Shown here: positions 1-8,538 of the stretch, one piece after another
Position numbering within the stretch: position 1 is the stretch's first letter
Layout: every line of letters starts with the position of its first letter
Source of the DNA: JAVBOW01 sp031550125
GTDB lineage: Bacteria > Bacteroidota > Bacteroidia > Bacteroidales > Rikenellaceae
Length of the DNA stretch: 64,000 bases
NCBI GenBank assembly: GCA_031550125.1
Contig: JAVBOW010000027.1
Location: forward strand, 1 to 64,000
Direction: 5' to 3'
Position numbers and translations under genes: made by a program
Notes under the pieces: model-generated
Databases searched by the model: none
Told to the model about the DNA's origin: nothing
Seen by the model: the letters and a program-made list of their open reading frames with translations, nothing else

Positions 1-120
1 GCCGCCCCCGTGTGCTCCGTCCCTCCCTGGCCTCCGCCCTCGCTCCCCGGCCCCCCATTTTTCCTCTGGGATTCCTCCTGGGGGGGGGGGTTTTTTTTTT
101 TTTACTCCCCCCCCCGCCAC
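1..120. other. Low-complexity contig-end-like sequence
   Basis: This stretch consists of C-rich and T-rich runs, including about 11 G followed by 13 T and then a run of 9 C. No coding frame or signal is visible and its composition is unlike the rest of the window. It is most simply explained as poor-quality sequence at an assembly end, so it should not be interpreted biologically. Confidence 0.6.
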
Positions 121-162
121 GGTTTTAAGATCCGTTTATATTTTTATTGAAATTATTTGGAA

Positions 163-187
163 GTCAGCCTGTTTTTCGGGCTGATCC
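163..187 (-). repeat. Possible solo end fragment of the dispersed repeat, or a small hairpin
   Basis: Read on the minus strand it begins GGATCAGCCCGAAAAACAGG, close to the left end of the dispersed repeat found at 59185, 49979 and 50131. It lies just downstream of the GH43 stop codon. The stretch is also a small hairpin with a 7-8 bp stem, so it could simply act as a transcription end signal. Nothing resembling the repeat interior follows. Confidence 0.35.
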
Positions 188-203
188 GAAATTTCGCCGG
201 TTC

Positions 204-1295
204 TTAAAGCGTTTCCGGGCCTGTCGTGGGGCCGGATACCGTCAGCACTCCGTCTTTTATATCCATCTTGTCTATGAACACCACCCTCTCTTTGCCGGTG
301 GCTTCGGTGCGGCCGTGGTAGACGCAATATAGTTGCTTGCCGTCTTTCGACCACGTTATGCTGTTGTGTCCCGTGCCGGTAACTATGCCTCCCTGCGCGG
401 TGTTTTTCTGCAGTACGGGGTTATTAGCGGCTTTGGCGTAACTGCCCAACGGCGCGGATGCGGTGGCATAGCCCACTGCGTAATTTTCTCCGCCGAAGAA
501 GTTGGCCGAGTACATGAGGTAATAAACTCCGTCGCGTTTGATCAGGAACGAGCCTTCGGTCCAGCGTCGGTTCACCTCGCCCGAAGTTACCGAGCGGCTC
601 TCCCATTCGGCTTGGGTGTCGGACAGCGACACGGGCGGACGGAGCAAAAGCACCGGTTCGCCTATAATGTGCGTAAAGTCGGGCGCAAGTTCCACGCCGT
701 AGATCCAACTCTCCTCAACCTGGTCGAATACGCCATTTTCACGCGCCTGGTCGGCGATCTCGCTCTCCACCGGGTTTTTATAGCAGCAGCGCGAGTAGGT
801 CAGGTAGCAACGGCCGTCGTCGTCGGTGAATACATTGCCGTCTATGGCCGGATAGCCCGGATCGAATAGAGGCTTGTCGCTCATGTCGGCGAACGGTCCT
901 GTCGGCGAGTCGGCCACAGCCACGCCTATGCGGAAATTCTCGCCCTCGCCCGAAGGATTGTAATTCCAGTTGGATGAGAAGAACATGTAGAATTTGCCGT
1001 CCTTCTCGTAGACTTCGGGCGCCCAGAAGCAATCGGTAGTCCACGAACCGGGGGCGTGGCCTTCGTACGCCATGCCGCACTCCGTCCAGTTAACCAGATC
1101 GTCCGAGACGCAGCAGTTGAAACCGTTCTCGGTATCCCTCGTGCCGTACATATAGTACCGGCCGTCGGAGGCGAGCAGTACGTAGGGATCGCCGAATTTT
1201 ACGTCGAGCGGATTTTGGCAGGGCGTCTTTTTGCCCGTCCCGCAACACGAGGCGAGCGCAAGGCACGCCGCAATTATGGAATAATGTATTTTCAT
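204..1295 (-). CDS. Glycoside hydrolase family 43 lipoprotein
   Basis: A secreted glycosidase of the five-bladed propeller GH43 class, whose members mostly cleave arabinose, xylose or galactose linkages. The 363-residue protein starts with a lipoprotein signal ending LASC (Cys17), so it is probably anchored to a membrane facing the periplasm or cell surface. The three expected catalytic acids are visible: Asp36 in FGDPYV (base), Asp152 in AIDGNVF (pKa modulator) and Glu247 in TEGSF (acid). The motif TGTGHNSI near residue 307 is also typical. It lies 67 bases downstream of two co-directional sulfatase genes with no clear promoter between, so it is probably the last gene of that operon. A joint role in trimming sulfated host or dietary glycans is inferred. 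The exact substrate cannot be read from the sequence. Confidence 0.88.
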   Translation of the reverse strand: MKIHYSIIAACLALASCCGTGKKTPCQNPLDVKFGDPYVLLASDGRYYMYGTRDTENGFNCCVSDDLVNWTECGMAYEGHAPGSWTTDCFWAPEVYEKDGKFYMFFSSNWNYNPSGEGENFRIGVAVADSPTGPFADMSDKPLFDPGYPAIDGNVFTDDDGRCYLTYSRCCYKNPVESEIADQARENGVFDQVEESWIYGVELAPDFTHIIGEPVLLLRPPVSLSDTQAEWESRSVTSGEVNRRWTEGSFLIKRDGVYYLMYSANFFGGENYAVGYATASAPLGSYAKAANNPVLQKNTAQGGIVTGTGHNSITWSKDGKQLYCVYHGRTEATGKERVVFIDKMDIKDGVLTVSGPTTGPETL

Positions 1296-1362
1296 AGGTT
1301 AGGTTTTTATGGACGGTCTGAAAATCACGTTGTCCGCCAGATGTGCATACAGAGCATAGTTG

Positions 1363-2760
1363 TCAGTCGTTCAGTATCTTCCAGTCTTTGGGCGCGACGA
1401 AACTTTTCTGGTTCCCGTCGCCCCATTTGACGTTTACGGGCGGGGTTATGGTGTCGTAGGCGGCGACGAATTTGCGCAGTCTGGCCGATTCGTCGGGATA
1501 TTTGGCTATGTAATTGGCCGATTCGTACCTGTCGTCGGGATAATGCGCCAGGAAATCTCCCTGCAGTTTCATTTTATCCTTGAGTATCAGCTTGAAGTCG
1601 CTGTTTACGGCCGCGCCGCATCCCAGGTACATATCGCGCGCCACAGACGCTTTTTTGCCAGAGAATACATCTTTCATGCTTATTCCGTCGTACGGTCTGG
1701 CGGGAGCTTTACCTGCGCCGGCCACATCGGCCAGCGTGGGCAATATATCCACGAAACCGGTTACCTGCTCGGAGCGCACACCTTTCATGAAGCCCTTTTC
1801 CCACCAAATGGCTGCGGCCACCCTCAGCCCGCCATCCCATTCCTGACCCTTATGGCCGTGCAACTGGCCGTTGGTGGAGCCTCCGTCGGCCATGCCGTTT
1901 ACGCCGCCGTTATCGCTCATGAACAATATTATAGTATTATCCATCTCGCCGCTCTTCCCCAGGGCTTCAAGTATTTTACCCACTCCGGAGTCGAGGCGCG
2001 ACACCATTGCGCGGAAAGTCCACGCAGATTGCTCCCTTTTGGGCAGGGCTGCGAATTTATCGAGTGCGATATGTCTGGCGATCTCCTCCTCGGGGGCCTG
2101 GTAGGGGCTGTGAGGGGCGTTGAAAGCCACATAAAGGAAGAACGGGTCGTCGCCGGGCGCATACCGGTCTATGCATCGCGAAGCCTCGTTGGCTATAAGG
2201 TCGGTAGAGTAGCCTTTATCCCGGCAGGTCTCCCAGTCGTTATGCCAGTCGAGTTCGCCTTCGCGCTCGTGGGTGAAGTAGTCTATCGCGCCGTTCAGGT
2301 GGCCGTAGAAATGCGTAAATCCCCTATTGAGTGGATAATACGCCTTGCGCGAATGGCCAAGGTGCCATTTACCCACTATTGCCCTGTTGACGTAACCGTT
2401 CTCTCCGAGCATGTCGGCTATGGTTCGCTCTTCGAGGTCCAGGCCTATGCTTTTCCACGGGTTGATAACCCCCTCCCGTATGCCGAAGCGGTTGGGGTAG
2501 CGCCCCGTCATAAGGCCTGAGCGTGTGGGCGAACTTATAGGAGCCACATAATAGCGGTTTAGTTCTATGCCGCTACGGGCTATGCGGTCGATATTGGGAG
2601 TGCCTATAGTGCTTCCATGGAAACCGACGTCGCCCCATCCGAGGTCGTCGGCGACTATTATCACTATGTTGGGCCTTTTTTGTGCGGCCATGGCCTCGGA
2701 GGAGACGGCTCCAGTAGCGGCGGCGCAAGCCAGGGGCAGGCAGACGGTTTTAGGATTCAT
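1363..2760 (-). CDS. S1-family sulfatase (Ser-type, arylsulfatase B-like)
   Basis: A 465-residue exported sulfatase that hydrolyses sulfate esters, probably on glycans, in the periplasm. A signal peptide ending near AMA-AQ (residues 24-27) precedes the alkaline-phosphatase-like fold. Active-site elements are present: metal-binding Asp38/Asp39 in ADDLGWGD, the core SSPTR with Ser76 as formylglycine precursor, KWHLGH at 131-136, His217 in NAPHSPY, Asp283-Asn284 in MSDNGG and Lys304. A Ser rather than Cys at the key position means maturation by a radical SAM sulfatase-maturating enzyme; none is encoded in this window. It is a close tandem paralogue of the next gene (465 and 466 residues, same landmarks throughout), only 6 bases apart. 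Substrate is unknown. Confidence 0.93.
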   Translation of the reverse strand: MNPKTVCLPLACAAATGAVSSEAMAAQKRPNIVIIVADDLGWGDVGFHGSTIGTPNIDRIARSGIELNRYYVAPISSPTRSGLMTGRYPNRFGIREGVINPWKSIGLDLEERTIADMLGENGYVNRAIVGKWHLGHSRKAYYPLNRGFTHFYGHLNGAIDYFTHEREGELDWHNDWETCRDKGYSTDLIANEASRCIDRYAPGDDPFFLYVAFNAPHSPYQAPEEEIARHIALDKFAALPKREQSAWTFRAMVSRLDSGVGKILEALGKSGEMDNTIILFMSDNGGVNGMADGGSTNGQLHGHKGQEWDGGLRVAAAIWWEKGFMKGVRSEQVTGFVDILPTLADVAGAGKAPARPYDGISMKDVFSGKKASVARDMYLGCGAAVNSDFKLILKDKMKLQGDFLAHYPDDRYESANYIAKYPDESARLRKFVAAYDTITPPVNVKWGDGNQKSFVAPKDWKILND

Positions 2761-2766
2761 AAGGCT

Positions 2767-4167
2767 TTAGTCGTTTGATATTTTCCACTCTTTCGGGGCG
2801 ACGAAGCCTTTTTTTCCGAAATCATACGGCAGTTCCTTGATGGACGGTTCTATGGCATCCAGTTTCAATACGTATTCGCGCAGGCGGGCGGCCTCTTTGG
2901 GTTGCTCGTCTATGTGGTTTTTCTGCTCGTATTTGTCTTCGGGATAGTAGGCCAGGAAATCCTTTTTGATCTCCATTTTGTTGTTGGCCCCGAAAAGTAC
3001 GAATTTATAATCCTGGTTTACTGCCGCTCCCGCTCCGAGGTACATGTCGCGTGTAATGCGTTTCGTTTTTCCTGCAAACACGTCTTTCACGCTTATGCCG
3101 TCGTACGGTTTTGCGGGAGCTTTTTTCACGCCTACTATGTCGGCAAGTGTGGGCAGTATGTCAATGTAACCGGTAACCTGGTCGCAGAATGTCCCGGTTT
3201 TGAAGCCTTTAGGCCACCATATGGCGGCAGGTACCCTCACGCCGCCGTCCCATTCGGTGAATTTGTTGCCGCGCAGCGGTTTGCAGGTGGAGCCGTCGGG
3301 AATGCCGGCTACGCCGCCGTTGTCGCTCATAAAAAGCAGGATGGTGTTGTCCTTCTCTCCGCTCTTTTCGATGGCGGCCAGGATTTTACCTATGCCCTTG
3401 TCCATGCGCGACACCATCGCGCGGTAGGTGTAGCCGTCCTGCTGCTTTTTGGTCAGCGCGGCGAATTGTTCGGGCGATATATGCTCGGCGATCTCATCTT
3501 CCGGAGCTTGGAAAGGAGTGTGGGGGGCGTTGAACGCCACGTATACGAAGTACGGGTCGCTGCCTTTGGAGTAGTTTTCGATGCATTTTACGGCCTCGGC
3601 GGCTATCAGGTCGGTGGTGTAGCCTTTGTCCCAGCACGATTCCCAGTCGTTATGCCAATCCAGCTCGCCCTCGCGCTCGTGGGTGAAATAGTCGAGCGCG
3701 CCGTTGAGGCAGCCGTAGAAGTGCGTAAATCCCCTGCTGAGCGGATAGTAGGGTTTGCTGCCGTGTCCGAGGTGCCATTTGCCGAGGGCCGCCCTCTCCC
3801 TGTAGCCGTTCTCCCCCAGGACGTCGGCCATGGTGCGGGCGTTCAGGTCGAGGCCGTACTCCACCCTCCAGGGCGGAAGCACCGTCTCACGTATGCCGAA
3901 GCGGCTGGGATACTGGCCTGTGAGCAGGCCGGCGCGGGTGGGGGAGCTTACGGGAGCCGTGTAGTATCGGTCGAGTTCTATGCCGCTGCGGGCTATACGG
4001 TCGATGTTCGGGGTCTTGATCACGCTTCCGTGATAGCCCACGTCGCCCCATCCGAGGTCGTCCGCTACGATTATCACTACGTTCGGTTTCTCCTGGGCGC
4101 GGGCTTCCGACGCTCCGGCCACAGCCGCCGCGCAGGCGAGCGAGGCGGGAATTATCTTTCTTGTCAT
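2767..4167 (-). CDS. S1-family sulfatase (Ser-type), tandem paralogue
   Basis: A 466-residue exported sulfatase, first gene of the minus-strand sulfatase-sulfatase-GH43 operon. The start at 4167 gives a clean signal peptide (MTRKII... to ARA-Q near residue 24); an in-frame ATG 36 bases upstream would put charged residues before it. The active-site core SSPTR has Ser74 as the formylglycine precursor; ADDLGWGD, KWHLGH, NAPHTPF and MSDNGG follow in the usual order. Nearly every landmark matches the downstream paralogue, which points to a recent tandem duplication. A near-consensus minus-strand -7 box (TATATTTC, 4211-4218) lies in the 66-base divergent gap. Confidence 0.93.
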   Translation of the reverse strand: MTRKIIPASLACAAAVAGASEARAQEKPNVVIIVADDLGWGDVGYHGSVIKTPNIDRIARSGIELDRYYTAPVSSPTRAGLLTGQYPSRFGIRETVLPPWRVEYGLDLNARTMADVLGENGYRERAALGKWHLGHGSKPYYPLSRGFTHFYGCLNGALDYFTHEREGELDWHNDWESCWDKGYTTDLIAAEAVKCIENYSKGSDPYFVYVAFNAPHTPFQAPEDEIAEHISPEQFAALTKKQQDGYTYRAMVSRMDKGIGKILAAIEKSGEKDNTILLFMSDNGGVAGIPDGSTCKPLRGNKFTEWDGGVRVPAAIWWPKGFKTGTFCDQVTGYIDILPTLADIVGVKKAPAKPYDGISVKDVFAGKTKRITRDMYLGAGAAVNQDYKFVLFGANNKMEIKKDFLAYYPEDKYEQKNHIDEQPKEAARLREYVLKLDAIEPSIKELPYDFGKKGFVAPKEWKISND

Positions 4168-4220
4168 TGGGTATGATGGTTTTTGTTCGGGTAAATTTAG
4201 CAATAATGTCGAAATATAGT

Positions 4221-4228
4221 TATTTTTG
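4221..4228 (+). promoter_or_regulatory. Bacteroidetes -7 promoter box, near-leaderless
   Basis: TATTTTTG matches TAnnTTTG and ends only 5 bases before the ATG at 4234. Transcription would start at or very near the start codon, predicting a leaderless or almost leaderless mRNA. Confidence 0.5.
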
Positions 4229-4233
4229 TCTTC

Positions 4234-5583
4234 ATGGACAAAAAAATATTACTGACCGCACTCGCCGGAGCGGCCGCCATAGCCGCCGTCCGCGCCGCAG
4301 ACCCGCAGAAACCCAACATTATAATCATCCTTACGGACGACATGGGCGTGGGCGACCTCTCTTACCTTAACGACGGATGGGTGTCTACGCCCAACATCTC
4401 GCGCCTTGCCGCCGCCGGGCTTACGGTTAAGAATTACTACTCCGCCGCTCCTGTAAGCTCGCCCTCACGCGTGGGCATGACCACAGGGATGTATCCCACT
4501 CATTGGGGCATAAACACATTCCTGCAAGCCCGCAAGGGCAATCTCGAAGCCCATCAGTTCAACTATCTCGATCCCCAGGCCCCCACTATGGCGCGCGCCC
4601 TCAAAGGAGCGGGCTATGCCACGGGCCATTTCGGCAAATGGCACATGGGCGGCGGCCGCGACGTCAAGGATGCGCCGCAAATCCCCGCCTACGGCTTCGA
4701 CGAGTACGTATCCACGTGGGAAAGTCCCGATCCCGATCCGGCCATAACCGCCGATCAGAAGTGGATATGGAGTCCGCAGGACAGCGTACGCCGCTGGGAT
4801 CGCACGGCCTATTTCGTAGACAAAACGCTCGATTTCCTCCGCCGCCACAAAGGCGAGCCGTGTTTCGTGAACCTCTGGCCCGACGACGTACACACCCCCT
4901 GGGTGCCGGGCGAGGACGTCGAGACTAAAAAAGACACATGGCAGTCGCCCAAAAACCTCAAGGGCGTCCTGGCCGAATACGACAGGCAGATAGGACGCCT
5001 GGTCGACGGTTTGCGCGCCCAGGGGATAGACCGCAACACCATAATAATATTCACCAGCGACAACGGCCCTTCGCCCACCTTCAACCAGCAGCGTGCCAAT
5101 GGCCTGCGCGGAGGTAAGTGCAGCCTTTACGAAGGGGGCATACGCATGCCTTTCATCTTCTGCTGGCCTGCGCGGATCGGTGGCGGCAGGGACGAGCGCA
5201 GCCTCATGTTCGCCGAAGACCTCTTTCCGTCGCTGTGCGCCATCGCGGGAGTTAAAATACCCGAGGGCCTCGACGGCGAAGACCGCAGCGGGGTGCTGCT
5301 TGGCAAGCCTTCCGAGCGCAGGAGCGATATGATCTGGGAATTCGGCCGTTGGACGAATTTCCCCACCTCGGGCGACTACCACCGCAGCCCGCACATGGCC
5401 ATACGGAGCGGAAAATGGAAACTCCTTAAAAACTCTTTCAACGACACGGTGGAGCTTTACGACATGTCCGTGGACGAGAAGGAGACGACCAACGCGGCCT
5501 CGAATAATCCCGAAATAGTAAAACAACTTAGCGCCAGGCTCGATAAATTCTGGGAGGCGCGCAAGGAACCTCAACGCAAATAA
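4234..5583 (+). CDS. S1-family sulfatase (Ser-type)
   Basis: A 449-residue exported sulfatase transcribed away from the paralogous pair. A signal peptide ends near VRA-AD (residues 19-23). Metal-binding residues lie in TDDMGVGD (34-41), the modification core is SSPSR with Ser75 as formylglycine precursor, and FGKWHMGGG, VHTPWVP and TSDNGP follow. It is more divergent from the minus-strand pair than those are from each other, so it is likely a different subfamily with a different sulfate position or sugar. It is followed after 11 bases by another sulfatase, forming a two-gene operon that ends at the hairpin at 7213. Confidence 0.92.
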   Translation: MDKKILLTALAGAAAIAAVRAADPQKPNIIIILTDDMGVGDLSYLNDGWVSTPNISRLAAAGLTVKNYYSAAPVSSPSRVGMTTGMYPTHWGINTFLQARKGNLEAHQFNYLDPQAPTMARALKGAGYATGHFGKWHMGGGRDVKDAPQIPAYGFDEYVSTWESPDPDPAITADQKWIWSPQDSVRRWDRTAYFVDKTLDFLRRHKGEPCFVNLWPDDVHTPWVPGEDVETKKDTWQSPKNLKGVLAEYDRQIGRLVDGLRAQGIDRNTIIIFTSDNGPSPTFNQQRANGLRGGKCSLYEGGIRMPFIFCWPARIGGGRDERSLMFAEDLFPSLCAIAGVKIPEGLDGEDRSGVLLGKPSERRSDMIWEFGRWTNFPTSGDYHRSPHMAIRSGKWKLLKNSFNDTVELYDMSVDEKETTNAASNNPEIVKQLSARLDKFWEARKEPQRK

Positions 5584-5594
5584 AACCCCGAGAG

Positions 5595-7181
5595 ATGAAA
5601 AACAGCAACCTTATACTATGCGCCTCGGCCCTTATGCCGGCCGCGGCGACAGCCCAGGGCGAAACGCCGGTCAAAGCCACGCCCGAGCGCCCAAATATAG
5701 TGTTCCTTATAACAGACCAGCAAAGGGCCGATCTCTGCGGCCGCGAAGGTTATCCGCTGGACGTCACCCCGTTCGCCGACCGTTGCGCCAAAGCCGGCGT
5801 GTGGTTCAATCGGGCCTACACCACGACTCCGGCCAGCATCCCGGCGCGTACGTCGCTGATAACGGGCCGATGGCCCAAAGCCACGAGGGTCAACTCCAAC
5901 CATAACATGAACGACGCCGTATACACAGACGACCTGTGGGGCGTGGCGCGTAAACAGGGATACAAAACCGCTCTGGTCGGCAAGAACCACACCTACACAA
6001 CCGCCGAAAAGGTGGATCTGTACCTCCCTTACGAACACAGCGGGCAGGGGCAGAATAAAAATAAAGGTCCTGAGGCGGAGGAGTTCGATAAGTTCCTGCG
6101 TTCAACGCACATGTACGCCTCTTTCACTCCTTCGCCGGGCGGTGTGGAGCAACAGCTGCCCTACCGCATCGTGGACGATGCGGTGAAATTCGCCGAGGGG
6201 AATAAAGACGGCAGGTTCGTAATGGAGGTGTCGTTTCCCGAGCCGCATAATCCCTATCAGTGCTGCGAACCCTACTTCTCGATGTTCCCCGAGGATAAGC
6301 TGCCTGCACTCAAGGCCGACGTTTCATATCTGGATGTAAAAGGCACGCGTTACGAACTGCTCAAGGAGATGATGCAGATGGGCCATGTGGGTTATTTCGA
6401 GAATCTGCAGAAACTGCGCGGCATCTACCTTGGCATGGTACGCATGGTAGACGACCAAATGGCGCGCATGGTGGACGAATTCCGCAAGTTGGGCCTTTAC
6501 GAGAACACCGTCTTCGTGATCCTCTCGGACCACGGCGACTATGTGGGCGAATACGGCCTGATGAAAAAGGGCGTCGGTCTCGACGACGTGCTATGCCGCA
6601 TACCGATGGTTTGGTTCGGCGCTTCTGTCGAGCGGCAGGGTTTGAGCGGCGCGTGCGTTTCGCTTGCCGACCTCATGCCCACGTTCTGCGAGATGATGGA
6701 CGCCGATATTCCCATGGGCGTACAGGGACGCAGCCTGCGCGAGATGCTCGCCGGACGCGTTTATCCGGCCGACGAATTCCGCAGCGTAATGATAGAGGAC
6801 GGCTATGGCGGTCAGTATTACACCGCCCGTGACGGCAATGATTTTCAGAAAGAGGGAGCCGTGGGCAAGAATAATTTCTTCGATGAACTCAACACCTGGA
6901 GCCAGAGCGGAGGACGCCGCGCGTTGCGTATGGGCGATTGGAAACTGCAATACGACATGGAGGGCAACGGTTGGATGTGCAACGTCAAGGACGATCCGTC
7001 GGAGGTTAAAAACCTGTACGGCAATCCCAAATACGCCGCCAAACAATCGGAGCTGCTGGCCGAGATGCTGAAATGGGAGGTGGCCACCGAAGATCCGCTG
7101 CCCATACCCCGTAACCGTTACCGTTTCAAGCGTTACGAACACAACTATCTTTTCTGCGCTCCGGAAAGCTATAAAAAGTAA
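5595..7181 (+). CDS. S1-family sulfatase (Ser-type, DQQR subgroup)
   Basis: A 528-residue exported sulfatase. The signal peptide ends around ATA-QG (residues 19-22). The N-terminal metal motif is LITDQQRADLCG rather than DDLGWGD, and the modification core is SIPAR with Ser81 as formylglycine precursor. The C-terminal metal motif is LSDHGDYVGEYG. These features place it in a different S1 branch from the other three, one that includes heparin- and choline-sulfatase-like enzymes. Four sulfatases from at least three branches in one island suggest stepwise desulfation of a multiply sulfated glycan. Substrate cannot be assigned. Confidence 0.92.
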   Translation: MKNSNLILCASALMPAAATAQGETPVKATPERPNIVFLITDQQRADLCGREGYPLDVTPFADRCAKAGVWFNRAYTTTPASIPARTSLITGRWPKATRVNSNHNMNDAVYTDDLWGVARKQGYKTALVGKNHTYTTAEKVDLYLPYEHSGQGQNKNKGPEAEEFDKFLRSTHMYASFTPSPGGVEQQLPYRIVDDAVKFAEGNKDGRFVMEVSFPEPHNPYQCCEPYFSMFPEDKLPALKADVSYLDVKGTRYELLKEMMQMGHVGYFENLQKLRGIYLGMVRMVDDQMARMVDEFRKLGLYENTVFVILSDHGDYVGEYGLMKKGVGLDDVLCRIPMVWFGASVERQGLSGACVSLADLMPTFCEMMDADIPMGVQGRSLREMLAGRVYPADEFRSVMIEDGYGGQYYTARDGNDFQKEGAVGKNNFFDELNTWSQSGGRRALRMGDWKLQYDMEGNGWMCNVKDDPSEVKNLYGNPKYAAKQSELLAEMLKWEVATEDPLPIPRNRYRFKRYEHNYLFCAPESYKK

Positions 7182-7212
7182 CGTCCGGTCGGTTGAAATT
7201 TACCCGTATTCC

Positions 7213-7242
7213 AAAGCCGTAAGAAATTACGGCTTTATTTTT
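7213..7242 (+). terminator. Rho-independent-type terminator of the sulfatase operon
   Basis: A 10-bp perfect stem (AAAGCCGTAA / TTACGGCTTT) with a 4-base loop is followed by a T-rich tail. It lies 31 bases after the last sulfatase gene. Confidence 0.8.
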
Positions 7243-7267
7243 TACCCGCATAAAAAGTTTTCGCTCG

Positions 7268-7298
7268 TTGCAAAATCTGTTACGAATGCATATCTTTG
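7268..7298 (+). promoter_or_regulatory. Promoter of EPS cluster 1
   Basis: The -33-like element TTGC (in TTGCAAAA) and the -7 box TATCTTTG (7291-7298) are separated by exactly 19 bases. The same layout, including TTGCAAAA, occurs before EPS cluster 2 at 20693-20723. Confidence 0.65.
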
Positions 7299-7304
7299 AC
7301 GAAT

Positions 7305-7403
7305 ATTAGTTTAAATAACTGTGTTACGGATGGTTGCACGACGGGGCGGCGCGGTTGGCGCAAACGGGTCCGCGCTTCCGGCCTGCAATAACCGCTTAAT
7401 GCC
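7305..7403 (+). other. GC-rich structured leader of EPS cluster 1
   Basis: About 100 untranslated bases separate the promoter from the first EPS gene. They contain a nested fold: an outer pairing of GGTTGCA (about 7332) with TGCAATAACC (about 7382), and an inner GCGCGG/CCGCGC stem. The base composition is much richer in GC than the promoter just upstream. This could be a regulatory leader, as capsule operons in the order often have long leaders, but no UpxY-type antiterminator gene is present here. Confidence 0.35.
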
Positions 7404-8537
7404 ATGAGGGTACTTCATTTCATAACTTCAATAGACCGGGACACTGGCGGGCCTGCGGTGTATATGTCGCTGCTGGCCAAGTATCTCGGCCCTCTGTGCG
7501 AAATGTATCTGGTCACTTCCAAAAGTAAAGATCCCATAGAAATGGACGGGGCCAGGGTCATCAATATAACCATGAAGCCCTCGCGTTTCCGCAGGGTCGT
7601 CAGGGATATCAACGCGGTTCTCGACGAAGTGTCTCCCGACGTGGTACATATCAGCGGTATATGGGAGCCGCAAACCTGGTGGATGCAGCGCGAGGCGCAG
7701 CGCCGCGGCATAAAGGTGTTGCTGGCGCCTCACGGCATGCTCGAACCATGGATCGTGGGCCGCAACAGGCTGAAGAAACTCGCGGCCATGTTCATGTACG
7801 AACACGGAGCCATATCCCGGGCCGATTGCCTCTACACCACGGCCCTGACGGAAAGGAACAATATATGGGCGCAGGAGTTCTTTAACGACATAGCCGTGAT
7901 CCCAAACGGACTCGATGTTGACAATATAGCGATCAAAAGCAGCTGGACGCCCACCAAAAACATACTGTATATTTCGCGCATACATCCCAAAAAGGGCCTC
8001 GAATTACTTATAGACGCCGCGGAGTCCATCCGCGAACGTCTGAAAGGCTACCGCATAATAATTGGAGGCAACGGTGAGGCGGAATATGTGGAGTACCTAA
8101 AGAGCGCGATCATAAATAAGGGCCTGTCGCATATTTTCGAATTTCCGGGCTGGCTCGACGACGAAGTCAAGCGCCGGGCCATGCTTGACGCCGACGTCTT
8201 CGTGCTGCCCACCTACAGCGAGAATTTCGGCATGGTCGTGGCCGAGGCGTTGGCCTGCGGCACTCCGGTGATAACCACTTCCGGCACGCCGTGGCAGGAG
8301 ATACAGACGGAAGGCTGCGGATGGTATATAGAGACGGGCAGCGCCGCCGCCCTGGCCGCCGCCCTGGCTGAAGCCGTGGGCGCAGCTCCGGCCGCAATGG
8401 AGAGGATGGGCCGCGCCGGCCGTCGGCTTGTGGGCGATAAATATTCCGCCGACGTTATGGCCGCGAGGGTAAAGCAAGTATACGACTGGATGTTGGGTGA
8501 AGCTCCTATGCCTGATTTCGTTTATAGACGCAGATGA
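7404..8537 (+). CDS. GT4-family glycosyltransferase
   Basis: A 377-residue retaining glycosyltransferase of GT-B fold, first gene of EPS cluster 1. The N-terminal domain has the Gly-rich acceptor loop (FITSIDRDTGGP, residues 6-17), and the C-terminal donor domain has the EX7E motif ENFGMVVAE near residue 274 followed by ACGTPVI. It would add a sugar from a nucleotide donor to the growing lipid-linked repeat unit at the cytoplasmic face. Sugar specificity cannot be read. The next gene starts one base after the stop. Confidence 0.88.
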   Translation: MRVLHFITSIDRDTGGPAVYMSLLAKYLGPLCEMYLVTSKSKDPIEMDGARVINITMKPSRFRRVVRDINAVLDEVSPDVVHISGIWEPQTWWMQREAQRRGIKVLLAPHGMLEPWIVGRNRLKKLAAMFMYEHGAISRADCLYTTALTERNNIWAQEFFNDIAVIPNGLDVDNIAIKSSWTPTKNILYISRIHPKKGLELLIDAAESIRERLKGYRIIIGGNGEAEYVEYLKSAIINKGLSHIFEFPGWLDDEVKRRAMLDADVFVLPTYSENFGMVVAEALACGTPVITTSGTPWQEIQTEGCGWYIETGSAAALAAALAEAVGAAPAAMERMGRAGRRLVGDKYSADVMAARVKQVYDWMLGEAPMPDFVYRRR

Positions 8538-8538
8538 T

